Shown here one piece after another: positions 46,301 through 56,992 of a stretch of DNA of 64,000 bases. The position numbers were made by a program, and so were the translations under genes. Origin of the DNA: Phlebopus portentosus (Eukaryota; Basidiomycota; Agaricomycetes; Boletales; Boletinellaceae); assembly GCA_037892935.1 (NCBI GenBank), contig JAYXKI010000006.1:186001-250000 (forward strand). The letters run 5' to 3'. The first letter of the stretch is position 1. Each line of letters starts with the position of its first letter. Below the pieces are notes generated by a model. That model had not been told where the DNA came from and did not search any database. It saw only the letters and a list, made by a program, of their open reading frames with translations.

Positions 46301-46872
46301 ATTACATGGTACACGGAGTAGAGCCTATTCTACCTTTCGACCTCGCAGAAGCCACGTACTTAGCCCCCCCGGTCGATACGCCTGTTCCGACTGCGGAACT
46401 CATCGCAACTCGCGCGAAGCAGCTCCAGAAGCGTCCTGAGGAACTGGATCAAATCGCCAGATTAGTTTCCGATGCCCGGCATGCATACGCGCGACAATTC
46501 GAAGAGATCAACAAGGCCAAAATCAAAGACTACGATTTCCAGCCAGGACGACTCGTATTGTTGCGAAATACGCGCATCAAAATGGAACTTAATCGCAAGA
46601 CGAAGCCCCGATACCTAGGACCCTACGTGGTGGTACGCAAAACAAAGGCCGGTTCATATGTCATTGCGGAACTCGACGGATCAGTCTCGAAGATCCGAGT
46701 AGCTGCGTTTCGCCTGATTCCTTACTTTCCTCGTTCGAATCTCTCTGTACCCGTTACTAAACTCGTAAACGCAGCAGATGACGAACTCGAGGACGACGCC
46801 AACCCCCCAATCGAACCAGAAGAAGACGACGTTTCCGACGCCCAGTCGGAATCTCAAAACCTCAACTTATAA
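43279..46872 (+). CDS. pol of element D: reverse transcriptase, RNase H, integrase
   Basis: It copies element RNA into DNA and integrates it. It is entered by -1 frameshift at 43279-43285; the first in-frame ATG is at 43432 and residue numbers here count from it. RT has SRWFCLVKKD, DLQDMN, FRMTVLPMGYTNSLQ and the catalytic box YADD at 297-300. RNase H has AVDSSIIGVGWYLGQE, KIELYGL and EMDAAYIKGM. Integrase has an HHCC finger (HDDLGH, then CHEC near 788), a catalytic Asp819 (HIDTKVMP), Asp877 (VTDNGKPF) and Glu912 (GIVERRH; 34 residues between the last two by my count, one fewer than usual), and a GPY/F tail (RYLGPYVVVR). The end is acidic. There are no stops. The related copies B2, B3 and B4 are broken. 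Confidence 0.93.
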   Translation, partial: GFSADVKELILRRQRDVGDYSCSSLNNTFSIYSIDVSDAFTSLFSNQLRKLMKDPMRFATDYSNRPYRSCILETPDDDDPAVLMYKRVAQKVRPVPGVLPEEFRIVRRRHPNPLEGLSEIPKKPKPFTPIGRLTKERFEALRIDENQFLWPEERLLVANLLMLQEGALAWTEAERGSFDAQYFDPIRIPTVPHVPWVHKNIPIPPGILKRTINLIREKIKNGAIEPSNSSYRSRWFCLVKKDGVSLRFILDLQDMNGVSVRDSAVPPNIETIAERCGGRSCYSSLDFYVAFDQRVLDERSRDLTTFQTPLGTFRMTVLPMGYTNSLQIMHNDVAFILQDEIPHCTDPYADDSPGLGPKTRYELPDGSYETLPENPGIRRFIYEHICDVNRILQRVKAVGGTYSGKKMEIGVESIVFLGHKLTYYGREPDESKVQKVSDWPPCRSVTEVKGFLGTVGVLRIFIKDFAKIARPLNRLTRKNNIFDWTDEEQESMNELKEAVIRCPALCAIDYQSELEVVLAVDSSIIGVGWYLGQEHVDGRRRINRFGSINWNATQATYSQPKIELYGLFRTLHAMRLYLIGVRKLVVEMDAAYIKGMINNPDLQPNATINRWIAGILLFDFEIRHIPAANFKCTDGLSRRPPAPEDPPPDKGYEEWIDDTYGFYIENPVTTYCADLRARNQTKRLPSSPGNAQATLGSVGYLEGSNSKRRKGNGSSDFPKMTDIALTLFPSSERANPKDARLDHVKSFLIGQKRPDQLDDRGYAALIRYAANFFARDGRLWKKVRNGRHQVVIEPERRWNLVKQAHDDLGHKGVYSVRIRLLERFWWPTLGPDVKYYVRTCHECQVRQTKNILIPPVVPTIPSIFQRIHIDTKVMPKSGGYRYIVQARCALSGYPEFRLLREETGKAIAQFIFQDLLCRYGACPELVTDNGKPFIAALDYLKNRYHINHIRISAYNSRANGIVERRHYDVQEALIKAVDGNDKRWSDQAYSVFWAERITIQKATGMSPYYMVHGVEPILPFDLAEATYLAPPVDTPVPTAELIATRAKQLQKRPEELDQIARLVSDARHAYARQFEEINKAKIKDYDFQPGRLVLLRNTRIKMELNRKTKPRYLGPYVVVRKTKAGSYVIAELDGSVSKIRVAAFRLIPYFPRSNLSVPVTKLVNAADDELEDDANPPIEPEEDDVSDAQSESQNLNL

Positions 46873-47447
46873 ACACCATTCAGTTCTGATACCTTCCATG
46901 CAAACCACTGACATTCTTCTTCTATTAGATCCCTTCGATTATTCGTTTCATTTCATTCCTCTCCCGATTTTCCTCTCAATTTTTCCTTCCTTCGAATTAT
47001 TCGCGCTCAACCGCATTTAGACCCTCGGAAAAGTGTTCGCGCAAACCGAGATACGCGTTCAACCGCGTGTTCACCTTCATGCGCTCAGTTGCGAATCGCA
47101 ACCCGGCGTAGCGCTGCGCAAAACAGCGCAACTAGCTTATTTTTCTCTCAGTCCTTTCGACTCAATAATCACCGCTTATTTTCTCTAATCTCTCATTTTC
47201 TCATATCTCAATCCTCATTCTTCCATTATTCTTCGACCTCGCCTCATTTACCTTCACCCCAAACGTCAAAACCGCAAACAAAAATTCATAACATTCAAAA
47301 ACGCACAAAAACTATATATACAAAAGTTCAAATTATTTTTTTCTTTTTCTTCTTTTTCTTTGTTTTTATTCGTCCCATGAGGGGACACTAGACGAAAAGC
47401 GTCGTTTTTGACGCACTCTACCCCCACCTCCTCACTCCTCTTACTCC
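46873..47447. other. Gap between convergent pol and antisense gene of D
   Basis: Pyrimidine-rich sequence includes a T/C tract at 47333-47368. Both transcripts must end here. I see no gene. Confidence 0.6.
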
Positions 47448-49368
47448 TTACTCTTCCTCCTCACCCCTTACCACCCTTCCTAGCGCACTGGTCTCGGCCA
47501 GCATCTCCTCCGCTAGGTTGCGCAGTTGATCCGCAGCGCGGAACAACACGCGCGCGCGCCTCTCCAAGGCCGCCATCCGGAAATGGACGGCGCTCTCGTC
47601 CGTCCCGGCGACCAACTCCTCGATGTCACTCACCTCGAGGACAGGCGCAACCGGCATCCTCAGCACCTGCGCCGTTGCGCGCTGACGAGCTTCGCGCGTC
47701 TCGCGTTCCACCTGCTCGTTCCGCAGGCGACGCGCAGCCCTCCCGTGCGTAGCCAGCTCGCATCGCCGCCTGGCCTTCGTGCGGCAGTAATCACAGGCCT
47801 GCCCAGGGAAACCCTCACAGACCCGGCCTGTCCTCGCGCACCTCTCACACCCCTCATCATGCACGACCCAGCCACCAGCAGACGAATTGCTGCTGCTGCT
47901 GCTACTGCTGCTGCCGTCCCCGCCATCGCCTTGGCTTCCCTCATCCTCTTCCATTCGTTCTGCACTCGGAGACTCGCTCGCAGCCGGAGGATTGCTGTTG
48001 CTGCTGTTGCTCTCGCTGACAGCACCGTCCGGAAGAAAGAGGGGCGCTTCGTCAAAAGCCCCAAAGTCGTCATCTCCAGCCGGACCCCCAGAAGAGAAAC
48101 CGTTGGCAGCAGAAGGAATGTTGCTGCTGCTGTTGTTGCAGTTCCCCTCTACCGACTCCTCGTCGCTCGAATAATCGACAATCCGAGGCCGCTTCGTGGG
48201 CCTCTCATCTCTCTCGCGATCCGAAGACGGCGACGGAACCCTGACCGCGCTTGCCATCTTCTCCAGCTCGCTCAAGTACGAAACTCGGTCCGCACGATCC
48301 TCCAGCTCGCTGATGACGGACTCCCGCTCCACCTGACTCAAGTCTTGACGACCCAGCAGCGTCCTGAGGGCAGACTCGGTCAATTCGGATATACCCGACG
48401 AAAAGGGGCCCGATCCGCCGAGATGCGCGTCGGAACGCAGCGCAACGAGGGCGTCTGCGGCTTTGACCGAGCACGGGCAGCACTTCTCCTCATACGCAGT
48501 CCAGCACCGCAGGGCCTCGTGGACGTGACTCTTCAGCGGCGCTGAGAGGAGGATTCCCCGGATCTCCGCCCAAGCGAGCCACCCGAATTCGGTCCAGACG
48601 TCGTCAATCTCCGTGCCGGGAGGACGACGACCGACCCAAAACATCCGCCATAGCTAGAAGTTCAACAGTTAGCAAGATTTGAAGAAGAAGCGAGAATGAG
48701 CACTCACCTGGTCCAGATCGATCTTCATGACCGTGTTCTCCAGCTCGTCCTTCCTTTCGTCGAAATGGCCAACCAGTGGCCGTAGCAGATCGCGGTGACG
48801 ACCGATCGCCCCTTCTAGACCGGTCAAACCCGCGCGCCATTGCTGAACGTAGACTTCGGTGTCCGGCTTCGAACGCTTTTCGTCCTCGAGGTACGAAGCC
48901 TTGAGCGCATCGAGCTGGTCGCAGTTGATGTTGAGGGTTGCGCAACGATCCGCAAGCGCAACCACGCTTTCCGCCCAGAAACGCGCGGCATACGGCGGCC
49001 ACATCAAATCGATGGGCACCCACTCGGGCCGAAGGTCCTCGAGTCTCTTTCTCGCAGTCTATGAAGTTCAGGAAGTCGGAACGGAACGAAGAGAATAGAT
49101 GAAGACAGAAAAGAAAGCGCACCTGGATCTCACGCATTTCCTCCGCCCTCTCAACGGACTGCGCAACGGTCATCCTCACGAACCGTCTCTGATCCACGTC
49201 CTCGTGCAAACGCTCGATGACCTGGACCTGGTTTCCGACACCGTAAAGCCACGTATCGCTGAACACGAAGCCCTCCGCTGAGACAGGGATCTCGTCGAAC
49301 AGCGGCTGTTGTTGCTGCTGTTGCGGTTGTTGCTGTTGTCGCTGTTGTTGTTGCTGTTGATAGGACAT
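47448..49368 (-). CDS. Antisense three-exon gene of element D: 600-aa Zn2Cys6-cluster protein
   Basis: The exons are 49368-49123, 49058-48708 and 48653-47448, with GT-AG introns of 64 and 54 bp, both phase 0; the spliced frame is 601 codons with stop. The start is the ATG beginning MSYQQQQQ. In order: poly-Gln (residues 4-22), two helical exons with a Trp-rich patch (PEWVPIDLMWPPYAARFW), a basic likely nuclear signal (RPTKRPRIVD, ~350), Ser/Asp/Glu-rich low complexity, then cysteines at 468, 471, 478, 486, 489 and 497 (CX2CX6CX7CX2CX7C), then an Arg-rich helix and a predicted coiled coil. The spacing fits the fungal Gal4-type binuclear zinc cluster, but the cluster is near the C-terminus, where Gal4-type proteins usually have it N-terminal. 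It may regulate the element or its host; this is inference. Confidence 0.85.
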
Positions 49369-49502
49369 GACGGAGAGAAGAGAGGATAGATGAACGGAAC
49401 GCGTCGCGAACCGCGTTTTACGCGTCAAGAATCTAGAGACGCCGAGTCTAACCCTATTGGGAGTGTGACTGCGGACAGTCACGATTTCAAGAAACCGGGA
49501 GA
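49369..49502. promoter_or_regulatory. Upstream region of the antisense gene and polypurine tract of D
   Basis: Only 134 bp separate the antisense ATG from the 3' LTR, so its promoter probably lies partly in the LTR. AAACCGGGAGA at 49492-49502 adjoins the LTR and is the likely purine primer tract. A TGACTGCGGACAGTCA-type inverted repeat at 49467-49482 (GTGACTGCGGACAGTCAC) recurs next to the LTRs of B copies. Confidence 0.5.
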
Positions 49503-50842
49503 TGTAAGAAGCATCGACACGCTAGGTCCGAGATCGCGCACGTGACACGTGTTCCGCGGTGATCCGCATCGTAACAGCGGAACTCGGTGCGGATCGATTC
49601 GATTCGAAGTGGAACGGACTACTGTAGCCTCTCGCACTCGACCGCTGCGTAGGAAGAACCTTCGGACGCTCGAGCCACCCAGTCGAAAACTTACAAAGGC
49701 TGACTTAGCTAGCTCGTCTTACTAAACCCAGGCACGAGAGGTAAATTGAAGGATCCGCAATCGGCCCCCGACACCTCCCAAGTTTCGACCCGACGCGACG
49801 CACTCCGGCTTTTCCCCTTTTTGAGTCCCATATGCGTTCATATTTTGTTTTGTTCCTTATGATTCTTATGCTCATTATTCCGTGTGCGCTCACATTTCGT
49901 ATTATGCTCTATGGTCATTATCTCGCCACCTTCCAGATATGCTCACCTCGTACTTTGTTCCCGTGTGTTCCCTTATGATTTTCACTTCCGATTTCCTTTC
50001 GTTATGCTCCCTGACGCTCCGATGGCTCAGGTTCGGACAAAGTTATAAATAGGCGAGCAACTTGTAGTAGGAGCCCAGTTTTAGCCCGGAGAGTTTTAGC
50101 AGAAAACAGTTTAGCTCGGGCTTGAACCCACTTTAGCTACAGTCGAGACCAATTCGACTCTTCCTGTACTCTCCTCGACTCTATCTCCCACAAATACACG
50201 ATATCTGTCTCATACGCCTCGAGTCTCCTGCTCTGCAGTCGTACCCGAGCCCAGTGTGATCAGTTCAACCCGTGTTGAAGTCGGAGACCCTCATCTCTCC
50301 TCCCTACGCCCCTACGCGAGGTCTCACTTGAGTCCCTTGCGTATCGCTTCGTTCCGCGTCGTATCGCTCCGTTTCGCTTCGTAACCCACCGAAACCCGTC
50401 GTAACTCGTCGTAACCCGTTATATCGTGTCGGATCCTCGAAAGGATCACCTTCGAATCGTCAGCGCTTAGGGGAAGTCCTTCTCTAAGCTTCGTCTCATC
50501 GTCTTCCGCCTTCAGGGTTCGAATCCATCGAGGGATTACCTGTGAGGACATCGATTACCTTCGCACCGCCACCGCCGATCCCCCCTTGCTTCGACTTCTC
50601 CCGCCTTGCTTCTTCGCCTATCTCCTTTAATCCAATCCCCCCCTCGCATACATCCAGCCGCCTTCAATCCCATTTCTCCTCCATCCCTTCCGGAACTGCT
50701 CCGGAACCCAGATCGACGCATCAGCCCTTCTCTAGTTTTCCCCCCAAAGATCACCCTTCTCTTTCCCACTCGTTTTAATCTTACCGAACAGCCCCCAAGA
50801 ACTGTGACACTCCTCAGCTATCAGACAGTGCAAAGGAGTTTC
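49503..50842 (+). repeat. 3' LTR of element D
   Basis: It is identical by eye to the 5' LTR apart from a 2-bp deletion near 50203. The TATA box is at 50044-50051. It is followed by the AACGT target duplication. Confidence 0.95.
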
Positions 50843-50847
50843 AACGT

Positions 50848-50899
50848 CTTGCAGTCGTGGTCCTAAAGGATGGGAACATGGAAGAGTCCGACAGCTCGC
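50848..50899 (+). pseudogene. Third Argonaute fragment, 3' part
   Basis: It encodes LAVVVLKDGNMEESDSSL of the MID domain, directly continuing 39354 if element D is removed. It is cut at 50900 by the 3' end of the B3 LTR. Confidence 0.8.
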
Positions 50900-52528
50900 T
50901 GAAACTCCTGTGGACGTTCTGATGCCGGACAGGGAGTGTATAGTTCGAGGGGCTGCCCTAGAATACCTTCAAGCAGTCAGCAGAGAATTACACCCAAGCT
51001 AAGGGCACGAAGGAATAGAGGGAAATAGGGATATTCAATGGAAGGGCTTGATGAGAACTGGGGAATATGAGGGAAGCGCTCGAGGAAGAATTCCGAGGGT
51101 AGGCTTCTCCCAAGATCGATGGTGGTGGTGCAAAGGCTAAATCAACTCTCTGGCTCAGCTGCGAGCTCTGGACTAAAGCCAACTAACCCAAGGCACAAGA
51201 ACTAAACTAACTAAGCTACGCTAGTCGAACCACCAACCCGAAAGTGACTAATCGACTGTGCTAACACACTGGTAAGCGACTGTAGCCGATCTCACTCGTA
51301 GTCTAAAGTGTCGGAACGTGGCATAATGATTCGAAATGCGATACAATGGACGAAGGACAATTGCTGAGTGTGTCGAAATGTGATGCGAGGGATGGAGGTG
51401 CAAAACGATGATGGAAGGGGACTGAGAGAATTGAAGGATATGTATGGGTCAATGGAACCGACAGTATCCGATCGAAACGATGCAGAATAATGCCGGGCTG
51501 GACTTGAGGAAGCGGGGAGAGGAATGTCAGGAGGAAAGGGGTGATATGGTGTCCTTTCCCGATGACAATGGAGAGGAGAAGGTGTTGCGAGACCAAATGC
51601 AAGCGGCACGCAAAGTAACTGGGTTACGAGCAAAACCGGGTGAAATGGTTTGAAACACGTAAGGGGGTTTTGATTCGGGTGAGAGAAGATAGAGAAGCCT
51701 TTATACGATGACGGTGAACTATACAAATGCACGAACAGCTCTACTGCAAAGAGAGATCACTGATCGACTGTACAGAACACAAAATGTCGTATATTAGACT
51801 ATAGAGATAAGAGAGTCCACTATGAACAAGTAGACTAGAGGTCGAGGGACTTTGAGACGATGTGCGAACTGCAAGCTAAGCTCCCACTCAGCTCCGACTA
51901 AGCTGTCCCTCTACTACGAGAGTCGTGCTATATTTATACTAAACGTCCAAGACTGAGCCTCCCAGCGGTCAGAGAACCTACATCATAAAGAAAAGGGAAT
52001 GCATATCACTATCTACAAAGGAGAGGAGTGCATATGAATGGTTTAAGGGACACATAAGTCAAAAGAAACAATACTGAGCATGTCTGGAACGAGAGCATAA
52101 TGGATTAAAGGGGATGCATATAGAAAGGTCAGAATATGTGCAAAACCTTTGGAACCGGGTCTCTTTGAGCGGAATGAAGCAGAACTTGGGGAAATGACTC
52201 GGAAGGGCTCTGGCTAGCCTGACAAAGTAAGTCTGCGATGTTTAACAAAGGAGAGGGACTGAGGACGAGGTTGCAGGGTCAAATCTCTTTGTCTGGAATG
52301 CAGATCTGAGATTCGGAGACTTGTGATTGATGCATGCAAACTCGATGCTGTGATTCTCCCATCTTGATGGCTGATCAAAGAACGGTGCACATGCCATCTG
52401 GACTATGGCATTCTTGCTAAGTCCACTCGTTCGAGCGAAACCAGTCGAAACTGAGCGAAACCAGTTGGAACACCACAGAACTGGTCGTAACGACTCCGTA
52501 CGTTCCCAAGCTTCAGACTTACTCTTCA
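50900..52528 (-). repeat. 3' LTR of element B3 (1629 bp)
   Basis: It reads TGAAGAG...GGAGTTTCA on the minus strand. The TATA box is at 51931-51938 (reverse strand). The sequence 52529-52608 is the short stretch between LTR and antisense gene seen in all B copies. Confidence 0.9.
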
Positions 52529-52608
52529 TCTCCCGGGTTCATGAAATAGTGACCATCTGCGGTCACTCCCATCTCAATCCGATGCATGGGAGTTTTGAAG
52601 CATAACGC

Positions 52609-53601
52609 TGAAACGTGTCTGCTGGCTCTGAAGGCCAACTGACAGTCTGAAGGTCTGAGTTTGACCTCTGGGGGTCAACCAGATGTGTACAATGTAAGAG
52701 GGAGTGTCTAAAATGTGAGGAGTGTATGCTGGTGTCAAGGGGAATGGCTTAGAGAAGGGGGAAACAAAATACAAAAGGGTGTCGTGTTGAAAGTGTAGTC
52801 TGAGCCACCTACTCTGAGGTCAAAAACTAGCTAGCTAAGTCGATGATGTAAAATAAGAGATCAAAAGCACTCGTCGACACGATCCTAACAGATCAAGAAT
52901 CACAATGAATGGATAAGAAATGAGGGAGATACAGACTGAACAAGATATCGGAAAACTGTCGTAAAATCGGAACTTGGCAAAATGAAGCGGAACTCTGCGG
53001 AACTCGTGGATGAAAATACTCGAAGATGCAGAACGATGAGACGAATCGAACGAATGCTGGACCGAGGTGATCGGTGGAGAACTGATGGAGATATAGCAAA
53101 ATTGACGATCTGCTGGGCTGGAGTATATGCACAACTGGTGCAACTGTCGGAACTGGACTGGAACTCGAGGGAACAGACTAAGACGAAGCTGGGAGACTAG
53201 GGAACTTGACTGGAGATGATATGAGTCGAAACTGGGGCGTTCTGGGGCTCCCTCTTTTCATTAGAGCGGCACAGGAGGCTTATATACAGTAGTGAGCCAC
53301 CCATACAACAAAGGCTCGAAACATGATTCAGGAAGATAAATAAGGAAAGAAACCAAATAAAATGTAAATATGGACATCCAACCAAGTCATCTGCATCACA
53401 GCCTGTCGCCTGAAAGGGGTAGACAATAGAGAGTGAGGCTGGATGGAGGGGAACAGAAGGCTGCTGAACCGTAAATGCACAACCTACTGATCCACACTGC
53501 AGATCCTTCCACATATGGTCAAGGTCGATCGTTCTGATGATCGGCATGTCAGATTGTCCAAATAGAGTAGATCCAAGCTCAAATCCGCAGGTATCTCTAC
53601 A
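52609..53601 (-). repeat. Solo LTR of another family inside B3
   Basis: This ~993-bp insertion is missing from the same place in B1 and B2. It is flanked by ACGC repeats (52605-52608 and 53602-53605; AACGC if five bases). On the minus strand it reads TGTAGAGATACC...ACACGTTTCA, with TG...CA ends, so it is most likely a solo LTR. No long open frame is inside. Confidence 0.75.
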
Positions 53602-53653
53602 ACGCGTCACGTCCAAATTTTCTTCCGCTGTCATTTCTTCTTCATTCTCCAAC

Positions 53654-55931
53654 ATGTTCACTTCCGAAGAAATCATCGCGCTCTTGGGACCCATCAACTC
53701 CGATGACGACTGGAAGGCAGCAGTTGTGAAATTCGAGGCAGACATCACCTTGGCCAGGTCAGCAATGGATGAACTAGACCATGGCATCACGACGGTAATT
53801 CTGCCGGATAAGACAAAACCGGTCGAATGGATCGCGCCTACAGGCTCGATGACGGTATGGTGGTTGACAAATCTGGTGATGGAATCTTTGATGGATGGGT
53901 GGAAGGCAACCACGGTGCGTAAACCACGCACTCTAATCAAGAATTTTTGTTAACGAAATTCGACAGGCACGGAAGGAAGCATTGGAGCAAGTCCGTCCCA
54001 AAGGAACGAAAGAAGTCTGGTCGGAGATGGTGTACTCCAACTACTGCGACACAGACGCTCTCCTACAGACGCTGTACTATGATCGATGGGAATTTTATGC
54101 CAAGATAGAGACCAAATGATGAGCTTTCTTCTGCAGACGCAGGGTTCCATTCCATCCTGCCTCATTCGATTCGACTCATGGGTTCTTCTTAGGCGAATTG
54201 TTCCCTCCAATGTTCCCAAAACCACACCCTGACATCGAAAAGGCTCTCAAGAATGTGAGAATGGAGAGCTTTAAGTTCCAACATATGGCAAGGTTTACTG
54301 GCAACATGGATTACACGTGAGACGAAGCTGTCCGGAGTCACATAGGTACTTCTTCTTGTCTATCAACTCCATCTAATCCTTCCTACAGCAAGCATTTGAA
54401 TATTGGGAGGATATCGAGCAACAACACCTTCGTGCAGGGCACATCCTTCACATCGACAAGGTGAAATTGAGAACAGTCCAGCTCCTCTGGGAATACTATG
54501 GCTATTCCATTCTTTGTCGTCGGCTCTATCAACTCGTTTGTGCTCAGGAATCCAAAACGCAACAACAACAACAGCAGCAACAACGATCCCAACAAGTGCT
54601 GTCTGAACCTTTCTCTCAACTGCAACAATAACAGCAGCAACAACCAATGCTGCCTGAACCATTTCCTCCGCAACAACAACAACAGCAGCAACATCAAATG
54701 CTGCCTCAGGATATCGATAGTCTAATGGAGGTTGATTCCGCTCCTCTTCAGGTCGAAACTGGTGAAATGATTGAGGACGGAGAAGTCATGGAACCGGTTG
54801 AAACACTCGAAACCGGAGCGGAACATTTGGAAGAGGCTAGCCGCTCTACACCCTTAACCTCACTCGAACCTACAATGCTCGAGATTGAGCTTCGCGAGAG
54901 TGAAAGACGAGAAGAAGAAGAATGCGCTGCTCAACGCGCCGAAATCTCCCGGATGGCTGCCGAAATTGAGGCCAACATGCGACGACGACTGGATGCAGGG
55001 ACTCGCTGCATTCGTGGTGTTTGGCAAGTGGTGGACTCGGATGAGGAGACTCCTGCGATTCAGGAAAGTCCTGAGAGTCCTCCTCCTGGTCATTGGGGAG
55101 AAGACTCCATTATCATGAGTCCAGGCGACAGCGGAATGGATATCAGTGATGTGGGAATGGAGGCAAATGAGCCATTTGAGGCAGACGTAAGCCTTGAAGA
55201 GATTCAGGCTCTCAATACTGCAAGCAACAACAACAACAGCAACAACAACAACAACAATAGCGGTACTGCTGCTATTCCACGCGAAACTGTTGGAAACGCA
55301 AGCAAGACGCGTTTCTCTGGCACAACGAGCATCTTCTCAACCTGAGGCTAGTCCTTCTAGGATTCCAGCTAATGGTGGTGGTTCTGGTGGTGACAACAAC
55401 GATAATGACGATGACGATGGTGACAAACGATTGAGTGATGGGCGCGTTCGTCATTGGGTTCTGTGCAACCAGTGCCAGAAGTGTGGCCATGATTGCATGG
55501 GTCTTCCGCAGAGGACCTGTGCTCCATGCTTGAAGCAGGTGAAGGGCTGTAGTCTAGCTATGAAGGGCAGGGCTGTAGCTGCAAAGCATAAGGCAGCTCG
55601 GGAGGTGCACAATCAGAAAGCAAAACACCAGAAAGTCATGGCTCTGGCAGCCAGATCGGTGGGTGGTCGCATTGAGCATGAAGCTCTGCAGCAGGAGGTT
55701 GGGGAATCTGAGCTGCAGTTCGTGCTGGTGCGGATGGATCACTGGGACAAGGTCCTATCCTGGATGCTGAATGAATTCAGCGTCCTCGTTGCGCAGGCAC
55801 ATGCGGATCGTCATCTGCTGCTCGAGTTGGCTGGGGTGAAGACTGGGGAAGGTGAAGACAAGGAAGAGGAAGATAGAGGGAAAGTGGAGAGGGTTCGTCA
55901 GTCGAAGGGGAAAGGTAGGGCTCGGAAATAG
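53654..55931 (+). pseudogene. Antisense Zn2Cys6 gene of B3
   Basis: Exon 1 is 53654-53914 (open; MFTSEEIIALLGP), intron 53915-53966, exon 2 53967-54341, intron 54342-54388, exon 3 54389-55931. Lesions are AAATGATGA in exon 2 (CGA to TGA), loss of the second donor (GTAGGT in B1 and B2 reads ATAGGT), TAA in the Gln run, and a frameshift near 55290 after the Asn run. The cysteine cluster (CNQCQKCGHDC, then CAPCLKQVKGC) and the basic C-terminus are preserved in the last frame, which stays open from about 55194 to the stop. Confidence 0.8.
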
Positions 55932-56378
55932 AGTATAATTGTCGTGTATGCTCTATGTCCTGGTCGGACTTTTGTAAAATAGAAAAAGAAAAGGACAAAA
56001 GAAAAAGAAAAATAACTTGTACTGTACATAGTTGTTTTTATAGTTAATTTATACGATTTTGTTTCGGTTTTTGTGAATTTTCGTGTGATTGAGTGAGACT
56101 GAGTAAAGACTAGAAGAATAGATCAAAGAATTCAAGGAATAGGATGAAAGGAAACTGATACGAAGTGAATTGAGGTGTTTCGCTGTTGTTCCGCTGTTTT
56201 GAACGGCGAAACCGTGTGGAACTGTGTATTAAGTGAAAGTACACGTGTTAGATCCTATAGTGGATCACGCTAGCAGAGACAAAACTATAGAAGGAGAATT
56301 AGAAGATTAGAATTGATCAGAGGCAGAGAGAGAGAATCGGAAATAAATAAGGAACATCTGTGAAGGGAAATGAATGAT
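55932..56378. other. Gap between convergent antisense gene and pol of B3
   Basis: This is the homologue of 12979-13426. A-rich sequence follows the antisense stop. There is no gene. Confidence 0.6.
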
Positions 56379-56992
56379 TTAATTGGAATTTTGGGACTCA
56401 TCGTCAGGGAATTTCTCTGGCAAATCTTCTATTTCAGATATGTCATCATCTTCGTCCGATCCAATGAGCTTGGTCACCGGAACGGTCAAATGTGAACACG
56501 GGAAGTACGGAACCAGGTGAAATGCTGCTACTCGGAGTTTCGAAACTGCTCCATCAAGTTCGGCGACAATATACGAACCGCCTTGAGTGCATCGAACTAC
56601 CACGTAGGGGCCTAAATAGTGGGGTTTCATTTTACGATTGAGTTCCATCTTGATACGCGTGTTTTGCAGGAGTACGAGGCTTCCTGGCTGAAAATCGTAG
56701 TCCTTGATTCTATGCTTCTCCACCTCCACGAACTGCTTCGCGTATGCATGCCTTGCATTCATGACGAGTTTTGTAATGCGATCCAACTCTTCTGGATGCT
56801 TCTGGAGTTGTTTCGCACATATTACGATGAGTTCCGATGTCATAATTGGCGAATCGAGCGGCAGTGCTAGATATGTTGCTTCTGCGAGGTCGAAGGGCAA
56901 AACCGCTTTGACTCCATGGGCCATGTAATACGGGGACATTCCAGTTGCTCTGTTGATCGTGATTCTTTCGGCCCAAAATACTGAGTCAGCGT
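56379..56992 (-). pseudogene. Integrase C-terminus of B3, cut by B4
   Basis: It encodes the last part of integrase: MSPYYMAHGVKAVLPFDLAE, the GPY/F motif (HYLGPYVVVR) and the acidic tail. It ends at the B4 LTR (56993), whose 5' flank is GCGT (AGCGT if five bases). Confidence 0.85.

Larger units (their letters stand above)
39360..50842 (+). mobile_element. Element D: young, apparently intact 11.5-kb LTR retrotransposon with an antisense gene
   Basis: The order is 5' LTR, primer site, gag, protease, RT-RNase H-integrase on the plus strand, then a three-exon gene on the minus strand, then the 3' LTR. The LTRs (1342 and 1340 bp) differ, by eye, only by a 2-bp indel (GATAGTTCTG against GATATCTG). 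All frames are free of obvious decay. The pol order (RT-RH-IN) makes it Ty3/Gypsy. It has a GPY/F integrase tail but no chromodomain. It is the reference for reading the decayed copies B1-B4. Confidence 0.95.
50900..56992 (-). mobile_element. Element B3, cut by B4
   Basis: This minus-strand B-family element has its 3' LTR at 50900-52528, a solo LTR inside (52609-53601), its opposite-strand gene at 53654-55931, and the end of its integrase at 56379-56992. There B4 has inserted. The rest of B3 lies beyond the window. It was inserted into the Argonaute fragment; the flank in element orientation is GCGA (AGCGA if five bases). Confidence 0.88.

Noticed and set aside
47526..48545. 339-codon plus-strand open frame opposite the Zn2Cys6 gene of D
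   Set aside because: The minus strand has the introns, the cysteine spacing and homologues in four other copies. The plus frame has no conserved content and results from the biased composition.
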